Source: Watersipora subatra
Lineage: Eukaryota; Bryozoa; Gymnolaemata; Cheilostomatida; Watersiporidae
DNA: 64,000 nt
NCBI RefSeq assembly: GCF_963576615.1
Contig: NC_088711.1
Location: 7,372,869 to 7,436,868 of the forward strand
Direction: 5' to 3'
Within the stretch, counting starts at the first letter, position 1, and every line of letters starts with the position of its first letter. Positions 29,270 to 42,498 of the stretch are shown here, in pieces. Under the pieces are notes generated by a model, which ran no database searches, was not told the DNA's origin, and was given only the letters and a program-made list of their open reading frames with translations. The translations under genes and the position numbers were made by a program.

Positions 29270-32200
29270 GTGAGTACAGCTTTCGGGCTAGTTTAGTCTG
29301 AATTATAGGAGGTTTAACTTATTTTAATACCTGGTGGAGTGCTCATGCTTTCCGTTCAGCTGGAATAATCATATTTGTAATTATTCCTAGTGTCTTTGAG
29401 CTTGAGAATATGACAGGCTTTCACTTAATTTTCACACCGGGTGTAGCAAACGAAATTCTCTCAAGTGTGGATAAATTCAGAGTTTACATTATAATACAAT
29501 ACGATCTGTTGCATTCTTTGTCTTATAGATTTGCTAAACCTAGGATGATAGGGCTTGGTTATCTATGATATCCTTTTGTGTCACCTCAGGCATGAATCGA
29601 GTTTAAACAACACTCCTAGAAGAAGATTGTCTCTGGCTTCCAGCTCAGGAAGTCCTACACCGGACTTTTGTCGGACACAGAGACTCTTGAAACCCAGTGT
29701 TGATTCAGAGGTTTCGACAAGCTCTTGCGCAGATGCAGGTATTGTTTGGTTATGCAATGTATATGTTCCAAATATGTCTCTATTTGATACGGAAATGTTA
29801 AATTTTTGCTCAGATTAGTAAAACTAATTTAATGGGTTTTATCTGATCTTGCAGAGTCAGAAGCAAAGACATCAAATGTTAGCTTTCAAAGTTTTGTGGA
29901 TTCAAGGTATGATATGTATAGATAACAGAATAATGCTGATCTTTGGCAATCCTTCTTGTCACCGTTGCTATGTTTTATGGCTATATATCTACATGTCATT
30001 ACGCGCTGCAAGCTGTAACTCATGCTTTTTGAATTTATTGACGTTGTGCTTGAGTCTGATGCTGCTGCCTAGCAGCATGACACGAGTCCAGTTTTTGTTT
30101 GCGCAGTGAGCTTGCTGCATTTTGTATTGACCGCCTTTGTATGTTATTGGTAGATTTGAACTGGCACCCTTGAACACTAATTCAAGGAAGCGTAGGTAAA
30201 GTGCTGTTTGGCTTGCATCTTTGTATCTAGGGAACAGGGATATTGTGTATTTTAGCTGCGATTATATTGTATAGCCAGTGCACGTAATCAATGCGAATAG
30301 ATTTGTATGACTGCTTGATATTTGATATAGCATAATTATACATAAACGCAGATTACAATAAACAATAGATTTATGCTTAATCGCTCCTGCTGGGCGCATG
30401 CTTTCTAATCTCCCATTCGGCTCTCCCTGCTTACGAGGTGGAGGATTTATCCATTGAGTATTGCCAATATTTCTCATCATTTGTTTTGTTTTTAGAGTAC
30501 AATTTGGAAACGGTGCTTTCAGAAGATATAATTCTATGCCTGTAAGTATTCTCTTGGAACAAATGTCATTATCTTGCCATATGCAAATCTGTTTCCGTGG
30601 CAACCTGTCCAGCAATCACAGAATGTCAACTTGGGAAATGGATATGTGCTGTAGTTTGGTGGGACATGCTACAATGAGGCAAGCCCTATGTTCAACCAGC
30701 CTAGATCTTCCAGTGTAATCTCACCATTGGCGGTGCCACAGCAATCCCTTTGCCAATCGTCAAACCTGTTTTATCTCGGTGGTGATGAGGCGTCTCGTGA
30801 CAGTCAGGACAGTGGGATTGACAAGGTTTGTAATGCGTCTTCATAAGTTTAGCTTGAGCAATATATCCCCATAAAATTTGTGTTTATTAGGTTTTGTAGG
30901 TTGCCGCGCTTTTTCTTACAGTGCCTATTGATTAATAAATGCCGGCATGAGCTTTGAATGCTTTGGTCTTTTTTGAATTGCCGGGCTTTCTATTTGCACA
31001 TACGAACAATTACGTTATTGGCCTCTCGCATAGTTTACATAATGCAATGAGAGTCAATGTATGTTATATCTTGGGGTGCGTCTTCTGTTGCACTAAACAA
31101 TAGTTTCAGGAATTTTTGTTTGACATCCAACTATCGTGTATTAGGGAGTAATTGAGATTGTTGTATCTGTTGTGTTTTACAAATGATTGCATTCGGTTAT
31201 TGATTATTAGAGAACGAGAGAGGGAAAGGGAGGGAAAGCTGGTGTCAGTAGTTTAGGAAAGATGATATAGAAAATCCATGCCATAATATTCAATGCTTTG
31301 AATAGGTATTTTTTTCTAGGATGAGGACAGGTTTGGTTCATTACAAGATGACAACAGGGCTGAGTTTGTTGCCCCCGCAGTACCTCCTGAGAAAACACAG
31401 GCTTTGAATGAACAGTCTCCTGCAATTAAGAGAGTCAGTCCAACTTTGTTTGAAGGCTCACTGGACAGCTGTGACAGCCCTCTTCAAGCTCACCAGCTCT
31501 GTGGCAACACGGAAGATGATGACGGCTTTAGTGACCTTGATTATTTGGAGGTGAAAATTGGTTAATGTTAATCTTCATATGATCCCATTTACAAGTTTTC
31601 GACTCCCATTTCGCAATTCCCAATCGCTATCTTTGGCCTTTGACGTGATTGTTCTTTTGTCATAACCCGTAAACAGTCAGGTTAACCTCTAGCAGAATTG
31701 AGCATAAAATTTAGCGGTGGTCTGAAATTGTAACTGCCGCAGATCATAGGGATCTGTTGCATGGTATACAGTGAAAACTTGCACAAAATCTACCAAATGT
31801 GACTAATTGACACGCATGCACTCAATCCTAAATAAGGTGATAAAAAAATTTTAAAATACGACTTTTTATCATCTGATTTATACTAAAATAGAATTAAGAT
31901 TTATATATTTCTGATCAACTTTTGATTGGTACTTTTTCAGGTGCACTCAGCTATCTGTGCAACAAATCATAACCAAACATTCTCATTTCAGTATTTCTAG
32001 ATCAATTAAGAACAAGGCATTCTATTATTTTTGTGATTGTAACCTTTAGACATGTTTCATTAAAAAAATAGTACAAGTTTTCAAGTTTGGCTTTTGAAAC
32101 ATGTACTCATGATATAACATTGCTTATAGCAATCTACAGCGGTCATTGGCATTGAAACAAGACACTGTTATTTAGCCATGCATGTTAAGGGCTTCAGCTC

Positions 32201-35200
32201 GAATGGAAGCACCCTCATTTAGATCAGTATGAATGGTTCAAAGTGTGTGGTAATGATGGATGGTAATAAAGGATGGCAGGTGCAAAAATAGGCCATGACT
32301 GCAAATGTGTACACATAATAAATTATTAAAATGTTATTCCACTAGGTGACTAGTGGATTACTTCAAATTATAATAAAATTCTTGTGATATTTCTTCTGAA
32401 TTTCTAGACTTGCTTTTACACCTCCTTTAAAAATGACAATTTGTAGCGCATTCAATGCTAGATTTTTTAATTTAGAAAAAGATATTTCATCTGGGTGGTA
32501 AACAATATTTGTCATCCTGTTATGACAAACTGGGAATGTCTCCGATTTGAGATTCCAGTGATCCCTGGCTACATCACATCTCATCTTTTGCCGCTTCAGG
32601 CTTTAGCGCACCACTAATTTTTCAATAGCTCCAGTTTCATCACATGTCCTAATAGCCCCATATCTATCACATGTATGGAGAGAATACAAAGTCGACATAC
32701 ATTCAATAATGGATCAAACTAATCAAAAAAAGCTTTTAGCCTATGAGCCTCTTAAATAAACAAATGTTGCTGCCCTAGGGTGTTGTCTATCGAAGACCTC
32801 TAAAGAGAAGATTATAAAAATTCTTTTGGGAGTAAGATTTTGCAGCAGCATTGTTTTTAATGGAAAGATGAACAATCAACTTGTTGTTTCCAGGAAACCC
32901 AACACTGGTGAACCAAGAATTTAATAATATTAGGTTGCATTGAATTTTATTCAAATAATTGTTGGACATATAAACTGTGTTCGATATAGTGTATTGACAA
33001 AGTAAAATGTTTGACATCACTTCATGGTTTTTCGGTTTTTGAGGTTGGCGCTGGTACTCATAAACTAGAACAAGTCAGGGATCACTGTACCGATCTTGTG
33101 ATTAATTGTGTACGTAATGTTGCGTTTATTTTTATAATCTAAAAATACTGCGTGCAGCAGTCTAGAATAGTGTGAACAAGCCTGATGTAACGTGGTTTTT
33201 GGTGTGATAATTCAATATTCGCAAATTCCTGCATAAAATGCCTGATCTAAGCTTGCGATGTAGTTATAGTTGATGGAGTTTGTGTTGTAGCGGCAGGCAG
33301 TGGATAGCGAGGTACCAGCCAGCATTGCTAACATGCTGACAGGGAAGATGCTAGCCAGCAGTCAGCCTGTGAAGCGACAAGAGCCTGCCATCACTCAGCC
33401 GCATCCGATTACCAGCTTTAGGGGAAAGCTCTTTCGCTCCCCCAGCATGCCTCAGCAATTATCGTCTGGGAAAGACTACGACATCAGACGAAGGTAGATT
33501 GTTGACTGTGGGCATGCTCGCTGACTGATCATCTATGTAGTGAAGCTTTGAGATATTGACTGTGTAATTCTGCCTCTCTGCCGCTCCAACATTTGCTCTG
33601 CTTTTGTTATGCTTGGTATGATCTATGTTTATTTTGGGAAATGAAAACTAACGTGGGACGTGGAAAGTTTCCTGAACTAGGGAAACTTGTTTATAGTCTA
33701 AGTATAGCATTAGTTCCCATCATTGCAGAGTTCTGTGCGGAAACAAGCGATCAGAGCCCTCCAGTCACACTCCTCCTACAGCTGTGATGAAAAAGAGACG
33801 AGGTATTATCAGCGATGGAAACCTGAAGCCGAAGTCTCCTGTGGTCAGCGCCTGTTCTCAGAACTCCGCCAGCAGACTGCAGCGCTGTCGCTCTATGGTC
33901 GAGCAGAGTGTCTCCTTCATGCAAAGTAAAGGTGGGAACATAATACCAAGCAAGTCTTCAGGTTCATGTGCATTTGCACACTGAAGTCTCAGTGAAACCT
34001 TGTCTTCCAAGTATTTTGTAAAACCCCAAAAATGGTGACTTTACAATTGTGTTTCCCATGTTGATGTTATTCTCGTTATAAGTTGTAAGTTCAACTGTGC
34101 TATTGTTTTGCTTTCAGTCAGCCATTTTTCAACCACCAACAGCTTGTGGCAGTCTGTCTATGCATTAGGGTTGGGGTAACGTTAGGGGTGTAGAGCTGCT
34201 AGGGGTGTTAACTGTTAGGGATGTTAGGGGTGTTGAGCTGTTAGGAATGTTAAGGGTGTAAAGCTGCTGGGGATGTTAGGGGGTGTTAAACTGCTAAGTA
34301 TGTTAGGGGTGTAGAGCTGCTAGAGATGTTTAGCTGTTAGGGGTGTTGAGCTGTTAGGAATGTTAGGGGTGTAGAGCTGCTAGGGATGTTAGGGGTGTTA
34401 AGCTGCTAGGGATGTTAGGGGTGTTAAGCTGCTAGGGATGTTAAGATGCTAGGGATGTTAGGCTTCATTGTTGGGCTGATCCATTTAAGTCCCAAATTGC
34501 TAGACATGAAATCTATTATGGAAAAATTTTGAATTTTAGTTTGAACTTGTAAATTGATTGTAATTGGCATCATACATCTGGTGGGCGTACGCGAAACACA
34601 AATGAAGCTTCTGTTACTCCAACTGAAAACAATGGCGATTGATTGCCGTGGCTTAATTGATTAGCTGCTGCAGTTCATATCTTGGCGCTGTCCCTTAGTT
34701 TATCTTTCAGCCAATGGGTAGCCACTTGTTCTTAGCATCAGCTGTCTTTATAGCTACCTCGAATACAATCGATATAATCGGGCGCGAGCCATGCCATCCC
34801 CTGACACCGACTCTGCTGGTATGAAGTAGGATTACCTCTAATTAGCATCTCTATTGCGCCATTCATCTTTCAAATTGTCTTTAACGTCTCATCACTGCCT
34901 GTTGCCTCGGGACTCTCTCTCTTGATAAACCACTAAAAGTGTTCATCAGTTTATGCCCTTCCTCACTGTTGACTGGTTGATAAGTTTTTCTGTAGTGCCT
35001 TGTAGAGTTGTCGAGAGGGTTTAGGCTCAGCTTGAAACATTGAAAAGTGTCTTGATATCCAGTGTGAACTCTGTCGCTGCAGGGGACACGGAGGGCCTAA
35101 CCGGTGATGGTAAAAAATGCTGTTTGCCTCTCACCAAAGGAGAGAAGTCAGACCTGAACAATATATCTCATGACACAGTAGGTTTGGATCTAAATTTCTA

Positions 35201-38200
35201 ATGTCTGTTTCACTATTTGGATTCACACAGATCCAGATGGCTATTACAAAGGAACATTGTATACAAGCTGTTTCAACATTGCTATCCAAATTATATGTAG
35301 ACCGAGTGTTCAGTAGACTTCTTAAACTCTTGTTTGTCCGTTTTCAAAGTTCATTTTCTCTTAATGGTCTTGATTATGTTGCTCTGTGATCATTATTCAA
35401 GTCCAAGCGCCCTTATTTTGATTTATTATGTTCCGATTTCTCGAGCCATTCCACAATGTCTCTTCTCTCGGTGTAGTATTTCATGCTATCTCCTTAATAA
35501 TCTTTGCAAGCCTTAAAGATGAAAGATAGAGATGCAAATGAGTGTTTAAAATTTAAATGGCATTCTAGCGGGAAGTTTTGATTGCTCAATAGACTTGTTA
35601 TCTGTTCATTACGTACCTGCAGTCTATGGCCATCTGCTGCATCTGTGACATAGCAGATGTTTTTCTCACAGTATCAATAACCGGTTTGAGTATTTTGAAT
35701 ATCATCTCTTACCAAGTGACTTACTCAGCTTACAAAAATGTTACATAGCTAAGCATCATTCTTGCTGCAGTATATCCTATCACGGGCGGGCGATTGTCAG
35801 GAAGGAGATTCAGTGGAGAGGATGTTTGTGCTGGTGGTCAAGAGGCTAACCACAGAGTTTTTTCTTTCGAAGTTAGCGGGATCATCCTGAATAATGACTT
35901 CCATCAATTGCTAATTAATGAATTTTAACAAATTCTGTCTCTCACTAGCGAAAGATAAATAATTTTTTGTCGGAAAGGAAAGACTTACTACCTGTCGGAG
36001 GCTGCATAAGCATTAAACATCTTCTCATTTTGCAAATTCGGGAAATTGGCCAACACTATGCCTTGTCACCAAATTAGCAAGGCGGACTTAATGCCATTCC
36101 CTCTGGATACCTAATCACTTGATAGCCTTTTGTCTAGCTCACAGCTAATCAGAATTAACTTGCATAGCAATTATAATAGTTAGAATTTCAGCTAATGTGG
36201 AACTTGCCTAGCAATGAAATCATTTATAATATTTGTGTTGGGGGTGTTGCAGATGTCTCGATTATTCAATAATGAATTCAGTGAAAAGGTCTCACAGTTC
36301 ACTGTCATTGACTGCAGATATCCATACGAGTACAATGGCGGTCACATCAAGGTACACATAATTTTATGTAATCTTATAAATGTGCAAAGTCTCGGTAATT
36401 TAGAATTCCTTTCGGGGCTCCATTTGACTTTATGAATTTAGATCGGACTTTTTGTAGCATGAATTCGACCCTTTGCAGTATGGATTTGACCTTTTGTAGA
36501 GTAAATTAGACCTTGTGTAGCAGGCTTCCTTTCTATAGCTTAAGTTTGTCTTTCTTTAAAATGGGTTGATTATCTAATATAAATTTGATTTTCTGTTACA
36601 TGAATAACTAGATCTACTATCTGTAGAATAGGGTTGGCTATCTATGGTGTGTGTTCCATATAGGTAAACTTTGTTGCTGTGAGTATCATGCTAAGGCATT
36701 TGATGAATAAAACAACTACAATGTACTTGGTTTATATCTTCTGTTCATAGACAAAGTGTTTTATATTATTATTAAAAGAGTGTAGGAGGCCTGATGGTCA
36801 ACATTGTCAGGTATGACAACATTTATGAAGAGGTAGCTGACCGAGGAATTCTGTTAGACCATACATTAATGCCATTTTATTACCTTTTCATAGCCGAGTG
36901 CGATCAAATAGGCTAACAAGGTCATATCTCATTGCAGGGTGCTGAAAATGTATATACAAAAGAAGACCTATATAACAAATATCTAAGACAGTCTAAACCA
37001 AAGGCAAATAGATCAGATGATAAAAGGCATATATTAATCTTTCATTGTGAATTCAGTAGCGAAAGAGCCCCCAGGTTGTAAGTACATACGCTTTGCTAGT
37101 GCACCAGCATAAGTGCTTAAAAGAGATTGTCCATGTCAGACAGTCTCGCCTGTATCGTCGCCTCAAGAGCCGATTGTCACTAGTAAAACTTTATACACAA
37201 GTGCTTATGCCAGTTTTCTCTGCCCATCGGCATTGATCCAAACCTCATTGACTTCTCAGCAATTTTCTCTCAAGAGCTGTCTACTGTTCACCTATTTAGG
37301 TCTCATGCCACTGCGCTTTCCCTCTTCCCAACCAATCAAACTTAACCTCTTTTGTTGTCCAATCATTTGTTAAACAAATGGACATACCACTTGTGGTAGC
37401 CCAAGGGTAGTGGCTGCCAAGAGATCATCGACATCTGCCGTGCATAACTATGCAGCTGATCGATGATGGTTGACCAATGATGGTTGCCTATGCTGAACTT
37501 TGTAAGCAATTTATCATTTCCAAAAGGATGGTGATAGAAGCATTTGTGTAAATTTTTACTTTTAAATGTCTACCAATAAAGTGTTGCTGGACTTGTGTTC
37601 AACGGAAATTAGTGCCTTTGCACAGTCACAAATGTGCAGGGTTCCAACACTTGTTTCGTAAGCGGCTTGTTAGTTTATACGTGCTGCATCATATGCGTGT
37701 TAGCTATGCAAGCGATGCGTTTAGTATCTATCTAGTTATGGCTTTAAGATTACTGGCTAAAGAGATAGCAGCTGTTTGAATTCTGCTGCAGCTAATCAGA
37801 GACGGGCCGGCATCGCTGCTACGATCTTCCTCCATTTCATATTTAAAAATATCGCTCAGCTGCTGTATCTGCTCATTGATTTTAAGATTGCTCGAGAGTC
37901 TATTGTTTGATGACTGATACTATCAGGTGCCGCTTGTGCTCTTACAAGTCATCTACTCTACTGTTTTCTAACTGTATATTTCTTCCACTCTAATCTTTTG
38001 TCCAGTTGTTTGATAGCTGGCTGAAATCTGCACCGAGTGATTGGTCAATCATTGACTTGGTTAACCAGTTGCTCGCGGGAGATCTCCCTCCGAGACCCAT
38101 TCAGGTCAATGCGCTCCCTCAGCTGGAACGAATTACTGCTTTTTTAGCATTTTTGAATTCGACCAATCAATAGAGCAGTGTGAAGGGTATGTAGGATTGG

Positions 38201-40309
38201 CGCTAAATTTAATTGACTTCTCACAAAGGTCCGTATTATTGCAAGCCAAATTCTTCATGTGGGTCTTTAGGTGCTTTCTAAAGTGGCTTAATCAGCCACT
38301 TGTAGGCCATTTCAGCCAAGCCTAGGTGTTACTATTAGTCACTCTCTGACTACTTGTGCACATATGTCACCTCCCTCCTGACACCCGCCTACAACCCTCA
38401 TGTATTGCCATTGTGTGGCAAGTGCTTGTTCATTTACTCTAGTAATCTATGCTCGTTTAACTGAGTCAGTTCACTTCTTATTATCTAGGTCAAGGTTCTT
38501 GAGGAACTTAGACCGAGATATTAACCAGGAGTGCTATCCGAGTCTCTTTCATCCCGAGCTCTATTTATTGGAAGGAGGCTACAAAGTGTTCCATCAGCAC
38601 CACAAGGTAAATTGCTATAATTAGAATTCCTGTAACTCAGGAATGTTTATTATCGCTTAGCCAATGTTCTCTTCTCAGTAATTTCTAAACCTTTCATAAC
38701 ATTTAATTTAATAGTTAAATGTGTTGATGTTAGCTCTTTTAACATCTCCCTTGTTGTACGTTCTCTGGGAACATTTTCCTTGAGTTCACCTGTTGAGTTC
38801 ATTTGATCCCGCTGAGATACTGATATCTTAAACAGTTGCTGAAGTAGCTCCTCATGCAGTCTGGTCTGTCAACCGATATTCTCATCAGTAAATGCTCAAC
38901 TCTCCATAAGCTTTGATGCATGGTAGCTATTCCTAATGAGATATTTGTAAGTATTGTACAGGCAGGAGAGACATCGAGGAACGGCTGCGTAAATGCAGCA
39001 TGTTATGAATCAAAATAGCGACACTGGGTAAGCGCAAAGCAACGTGGTTTAGACCTTTAAAATATACAGACTTTGAAAAAGGCAAAGGGTCTACTTTGTT
39101 ATCTACACTCTACATACAATTTAGGTAGCAATATGATATCAGCTTGTATACAACCTTACTCTGTAAAATATTCACATAGAAAAGCCATAAAGCACCAGGT
39201 TTCTTTTCAAAGACATGTAATTTTCATTTTGAGTCGGTTAAAGAAATGATTGAACACGGTACTTAAACATAGAAATGCCGAGGTTAACTTAATTGATATA
39301 GAGTATTTTATGCCTGGCCAAGCCAACTGCTCATCCACTTCTGCCAGCCAAGATGTTGTTGAGTTGGCTGCAATCCTCGAGTTTTCATCTGTGCCTCATT
39401 GCTCGTTTCTGCACGACTGACTACTTTTAGCAAGCTTGTGATTATTCAAGGGTTAATATGGTGGTTAGGGCTTGGATGATACGCTAGCGCCCTCGAGTGA
39501 GCTATGTGCTGGCATTTGCCCAACATTTGAATTTTGTTCGCAACGGTTGTGTGATGATATGTAAGGAGATAATGCAGGGGTTCATCCTTCGTTCAGTGAC
39601 ATTACTAGATGCAATGCATCCATTGTCGCCCGTCTTGTCAGACTATTCATAACAACGCATACGCCTCTCCTTCCACCCCCTGTTTTGTCTACAAGCGCTT
39701 AGGTTGGTTTGCTCTGCATTCTGCCAGTCTCATTCTTCTGATAACATATTCTTTGTTTGATTCTTCAACGATGCCAATCTCTCCAGATGCTGTCACTGAA
39801 GGTTGAGGGATAAAAAAATCTCTCTAATCTATTTACCGGTGCAGGACTGTGCCCTTTGTGGTAGCGACTAGCTGCATCTACGGCATCCCGTCAGCTGTTG
39901 TTTATTGTTTACGCATTGTGCAAACAATAGTTATATGCTCTACTTATACCTGCTTTGTTCCTCCCTTTCTGACCACTCTATTTATTCTAGATTTCCCGCC
40001 ACGAACCCCTCTGAATGGCAGATATTCCATTCAAGAAAAATACCGCGCACTTTTTTGTTTAACAAGGCAAGCTTTTGTTCTTATCTTGATTAAACAAACT
40101 GGAAGTGCTTTCTTTTCCCATTTTAGGACCTTTGCACGCCCAATGGTTACACTCCTATGCTTCATAAAGACTTCTCAGAGGACCTCAAGACATTCAGAGC
40201 CAAGTCAAAATCATTTGATGAGAAGCGAGGGGGATTAAGGACTTGCTCTAATTTGAAGCAATCATATTGGGTCATAGCAGGCTCAGATAGCATGAAACCG
40301 ATCATATAG
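29043..40309 (+). CDS. CDC25: CDC25 dual-specificity phosphatase (M-phase inducer), 13 exons
   Basis: Joined exons: 29043-29269, 29590-29738, 29855-29906, 30496-30541, 30655-30825, 31320-31550, 33291-33493, 33729-33931, 35083-35177, 36253-36351, 36938-37077, 38489-38606, 40127-40309. All phases agree and the total is 638 codons plus stop. The N-terminal two thirds is Ser/Pro-rich regulatory sequence with KLFRSPSMP around Ser344, identical to the Chk1/14-3-3 site core of vertebrate CDC25C. The C-terminal rhodanese-like catalytic domain has [15 protein letters not shown] (about 478-492) and the active-site loop HCEFSSER with Cys529 and Arg534, then FLRNLDRD and [20 protein letters not shown]25 removes inhibitory Thr14/Tyr15 phosphates from CDK1/2. 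The start is the first in-frame ATG of the first exon; that exon is open upstream, so an earlier start or exon is possible. Convergent with GSK3. Confidence 0.93.
29590..29738 (+). CDS. CDC25: CDC25 exon 2
   Basis: Acceptor CACCTCAG, donor GTATTG. Phase 2 in, phase 1 out. Encodes [19 protein letters not shown], a basic/Ser-rich stretch typical of the regulatory region. Confidence 0.85.
29855..29906 (+). CDS. CDC25: CDC25 exon 3 (52 bp)
   Basis: Acceptor CTTGCAG, donor GTATGA. Phase 1 in and phase 2 out fit both neighbours. Encodes [17 protein letters not shown]. Confidence 0.75.
30496..30541 (+). CDS. CDC25: CDC25 exon 4 (46 bp)
   Basis: Acceptor TTTTTAG, donor GTAAGT. Encodes [15 protein letters not shown]; the RRYNSMP part is a CDC25-like phospho-serine motif. 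Short, but phases fit on both sides. Confidence 0.75.
30655..30825 (+). CDS. CDC25: CDC25 exon 5
   Basis: Starts after GCTGTAG (weak pyrimidine tract) and ends before GTTTGT. Phase 0 both ends. Encodes a Ser/Gln-rich region ending DSQDSGIDK, as in the DSG-containing segment of CDC25 proteins. Confidence 0.7.
31320..31550 (+). CDS. CDC25: CDC25 exon 6
   Basis: Acceptor TTTTTTCTAG, donor GTGAAA. 77 codons, phase 0. Ends in the acidic [13 protein letters not shown], corresponding to the acidic DDGF motif of the family. Confidence 0.88.
33291..33493 (+). CDS. CDC25: CDC25 exon 7 with RSPSMP site
   Basis: Acceptor TTGTAG, donor GTAGAT. Phase 0 in, 2 out. Contains KLFRSPSMP; the Ser codon at 33444-33446 corresponds to vertebrate CDC25C Ser216, phosphorylated by Chk1/Chk2 and bound by 14-3-3. 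Confidence 0.9.
33729..33931 (+). CDS. CDC25: CDC25 exon 8
   Basis: Acceptor ATTGCAG, donor GTGGGA. Encodes a basic segment ([13 protein letters not shown], possible nuclear localisation signal) and [11 protein letters not shown]. Confidence 0.87.
34165..34465. repeat. 27-bp minisatellite in CDC25 intron
   Basis: Imperfect units like GGGATGTTAGGGGTGTTAAG plus CTGCTAG, about 11 copies, with indels and a shorter final unit. Lies between exons 8 and 9. Confidence 0.9.
35083..35177 (+). CDS. CDC25: CDC25 exon 9
   Basis: Acceptor GCTGCAG, donor GTAGGT. Encodes [20 protein letters not shown], the family's LP...KHxDLK.I..DT block that leads into the catalytic domain. Confidence 0.9.
36253..36351 (+). 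CDS. CDC25: CDC25 exon 10: start of catalytic domain
   Basis: Acceptor TGTTGCAG, donor GTACAC. Encodes the rhodanese-fold motif [15 protein letters not shown]. Confidence 0.95.
36938..37077 (+). CDS. CDC25: CDC25 exon 11: active-site loop
   Basis: Acceptor ATTGCAG, donor GTAAGT at 37078. Contains [16 protein letters not shown], i.e. HCX5R with the catalytic Cys and Arg. Ends in phase 2. Confidence 0.97.
38489..38606 (+). CDS. CDC25: CDC25 exon 12
   Basis: Acceptor ATCTAG, donor GTAAAT. Encodes [20 protein letters not shown] and then [13 protein letters not shown], the conserved segment after the active site. Confidence 0.95.
40127..40309 (+). CDS. CDC25: CDC25 terminal exon
   Basis: Acceptor CCATTTTAG. 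Encodes [20 protein letters not shown] and a basic tail, equivalent to the CEP..Y.PM.H...K.EL end of the family. Stop TAG at 40307-40309. Confidence 0.93.
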   Translation, partial: DLCTPNGYTPMLHKDFSEDLKTFRAKSKSFDEKRGGLRTCSNLKQSYWVIAGSDSMKPII

Positions 40310-42140
40310 TTACTGTTGTTAGGCCTCCGGTTGGCCGGTGGGTGCCAGCTGATTTTAGAGGTCCTATATTCGTTTACAATTCCTCAGTCCTCCATTCATA
40401 GCGTCTTGGAGTCAGTTCTATACCTTTGCATAGTGATCACGATGAACTTTTGGGTATGCGGCAGGGAGGAGGTTATGATGGGCAATGCCGAATTCACTTT
40501 GATGATGCGGGAAGTAGGAGGGTTAGGCTGAGAGGTGATGGTATGGGTGGGGCAGGGAACTAGAAGATTAAGGGACTAAATATTGTGTGGAGTTTGTCAT
40601 ACACATACACACGTTAGAAACTGTGTTATGTCTTTAGGTGGTGTCATTGTAATTAATTGTTGTCATAAGTATTTTTCCTAAATAGTTTTGGCAAAATTTT
40701 CCTACAGCAAATTACCTGTAATTATACTGGCATGCTAGCTAAATAATATAATATCAGAGGTGTACATGTGCACATATATCACTATTTTGGCTGTGCAAGG
40801 AAGTAATTTTATTATTGTATATTGCAAAAGGAATGCATCGATAATACATTTTATTCATATTGTATGTGCACGGAAGAGAAAATTATATTTATCTGACAAC
40901 GTATTGGGCACATTTGAATTTTACAGTTACTTTTAATTGAAAATATAATTTAAATTTTCTGATCATTGTATCGTTTTTATCAATAATAATAAGTTCTACT
41001 ATCTCATCGTCTGCAGTCATGATAATATCCAGATTTTAAGTTCCCTTCATACAGATTTCTGAAAAGCACCTGTGAGAATTAGTGTCTGTTGTTAGTACAT
41101 CTATGAATGAATTGTGAGGGCAAAACTCTCTCCTGTAAGCTTTGAGCCTTAATAAAGGGCTTATCCATGGATAGCTGGACTATTATCGGTGGTTTGTATA
41201 AGCTTTACCATGGAAACTTACCCCCTAAGTTAATTTAATTGCAGCTGTGGAGACTTGATTTTCTTATCAAACTTAATCAGCAAAGTATATATTTACAAAG
41301 TATACTTTAGACAGTATATTTCATGCAACGCATCCTTTAATCCACAAAAATGTCAATCAAATTTTGTAAATGTGCAGTGAATCATACAATCTACAAACAA
41401 AATAGATGAGCCGGGCAGCAGTTATGGCTCCACAAAAGAAGACACTAGTTATTGCTAAATTCACTAAAAAATATATTAAACTAAAACATTTCATTTGGAA
41501 CAGAAGCCGTGATATTTCTTCAACATAACATACCAAGGATGGTGTTACATTGAAACCTTAGGATGCATGGCTGTCAAAGCGGGTATTCTGGAACAGCTTT
41601 GTTGGCAGAGATTGGTTCAAGCTATTTTTGACAGCAAATTAAACTGTTTATGCAAAACTAGAATTAATAGTTTATTCTCCACAAATCCATTGTACAGCTG
41701 TAGTTCCTGGACGCAACTAGAGAGTTATTCACGCATTGTAATGGTAGAAGAGTTCAGCTGTCTAAGAAAGGAGACCAGCAGTAGAAATAATCACAGTTCA
41801 ATGAATGAATAGGTCGCATGCACATATTAAAACCATGGATCCTTAGACACTCGGCCTACTGAGGCTCTCCACCAGTATCTAAAGACCTTGCATGTGCAGG
41901 AATAAGCACTTCTAATAAGCTTGGTTGAATTTCTGACTCTAAAAAATATTTACAGTAAACATAGATTACAAGATCAACAAAAAATCATTGTATTGTGGTG
42001 GGAGCCAGTCGGCTGGTTGCCAGGTGAGCTCAAGTAGGTGACATGCTAGAAGCCAAGCTGGCAGAGTTCAGCAATCCAGAGCCTATATAAAGGGAACCGT
42101 TCGCTAAAATGAGCAGAAGCCTGTGCCTCCTTTTAACTGT
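40310..42140. other. CDC25 3' UTR and convergent intergenic region
   Basis: An AATAAA at 41151-41156 is a reasonable polyadenylation signal for CDC25, about 840 bp past the stop. On the minus strand this region should also hold the missing GSK3 terminal exon; weak candidates exist (see rejected items) but none is convincing. Confidence 0.4.
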
Positions 42141-42144
42141 TTAA

Positions 42145-42424
42145 AGGTTTACTTGCAACAAAATTCACACCACAGCTATTTGGTATTAAAAGGTTCATCG
42201 TGTTTTACTCCGCTGTGTTGTAGGTGCAAAATATGTGGAAGTGTGAATACAAGCTCAAAAACTAACAGTTAATCGTAGCTATCACGAAAACACCGTAGGT
42301 TGGAATCCCTTTATTTTGGTGACAAATTTTAATGTTTATGTTATACTCTATTTTCATCCAAATATATTCGTACAAGTTTGCCCGACGAGTTGTTCTGTAA
42401 CATCGGTGTGGCCAATAAGCAGTC
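42145..42424. mobile_element. family 1 TTAA MITE, copy D, truncated
   Basis: TTAA at 42141-42144 followed by AGGTTTACTTGCAACAAAAT and about 280 bp alignable to the left part of copies A-C, ending at GGCCAATAAGC. The right half is absent. Lies just downstream of the last GSK3 exon found. Confidence 0.75.
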
Positions 42425-42498
42425 AGTTGACTTCCTTCATGGTATTATGTACAATCTAGCATAGGATAAACAATGAAGGAGTAAGCGCTGATTCTTAC

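Noticed and set aside
39849..40238. 129-codon open frame on the plus strand
   Set aside because: It overlaps the last CDC25 exon in a different frame and crosses its acceptor; no similarity or coding signals.
41500..42060. Candidate GSK3 terminal exons on the minus strand (acceptors at about 41813, 41577 and 42032)
   Set aside because: Each gives only a short tail (about 8-15 residues) without convincing similarity to known GSK3 C-termini; no basis to choose one.
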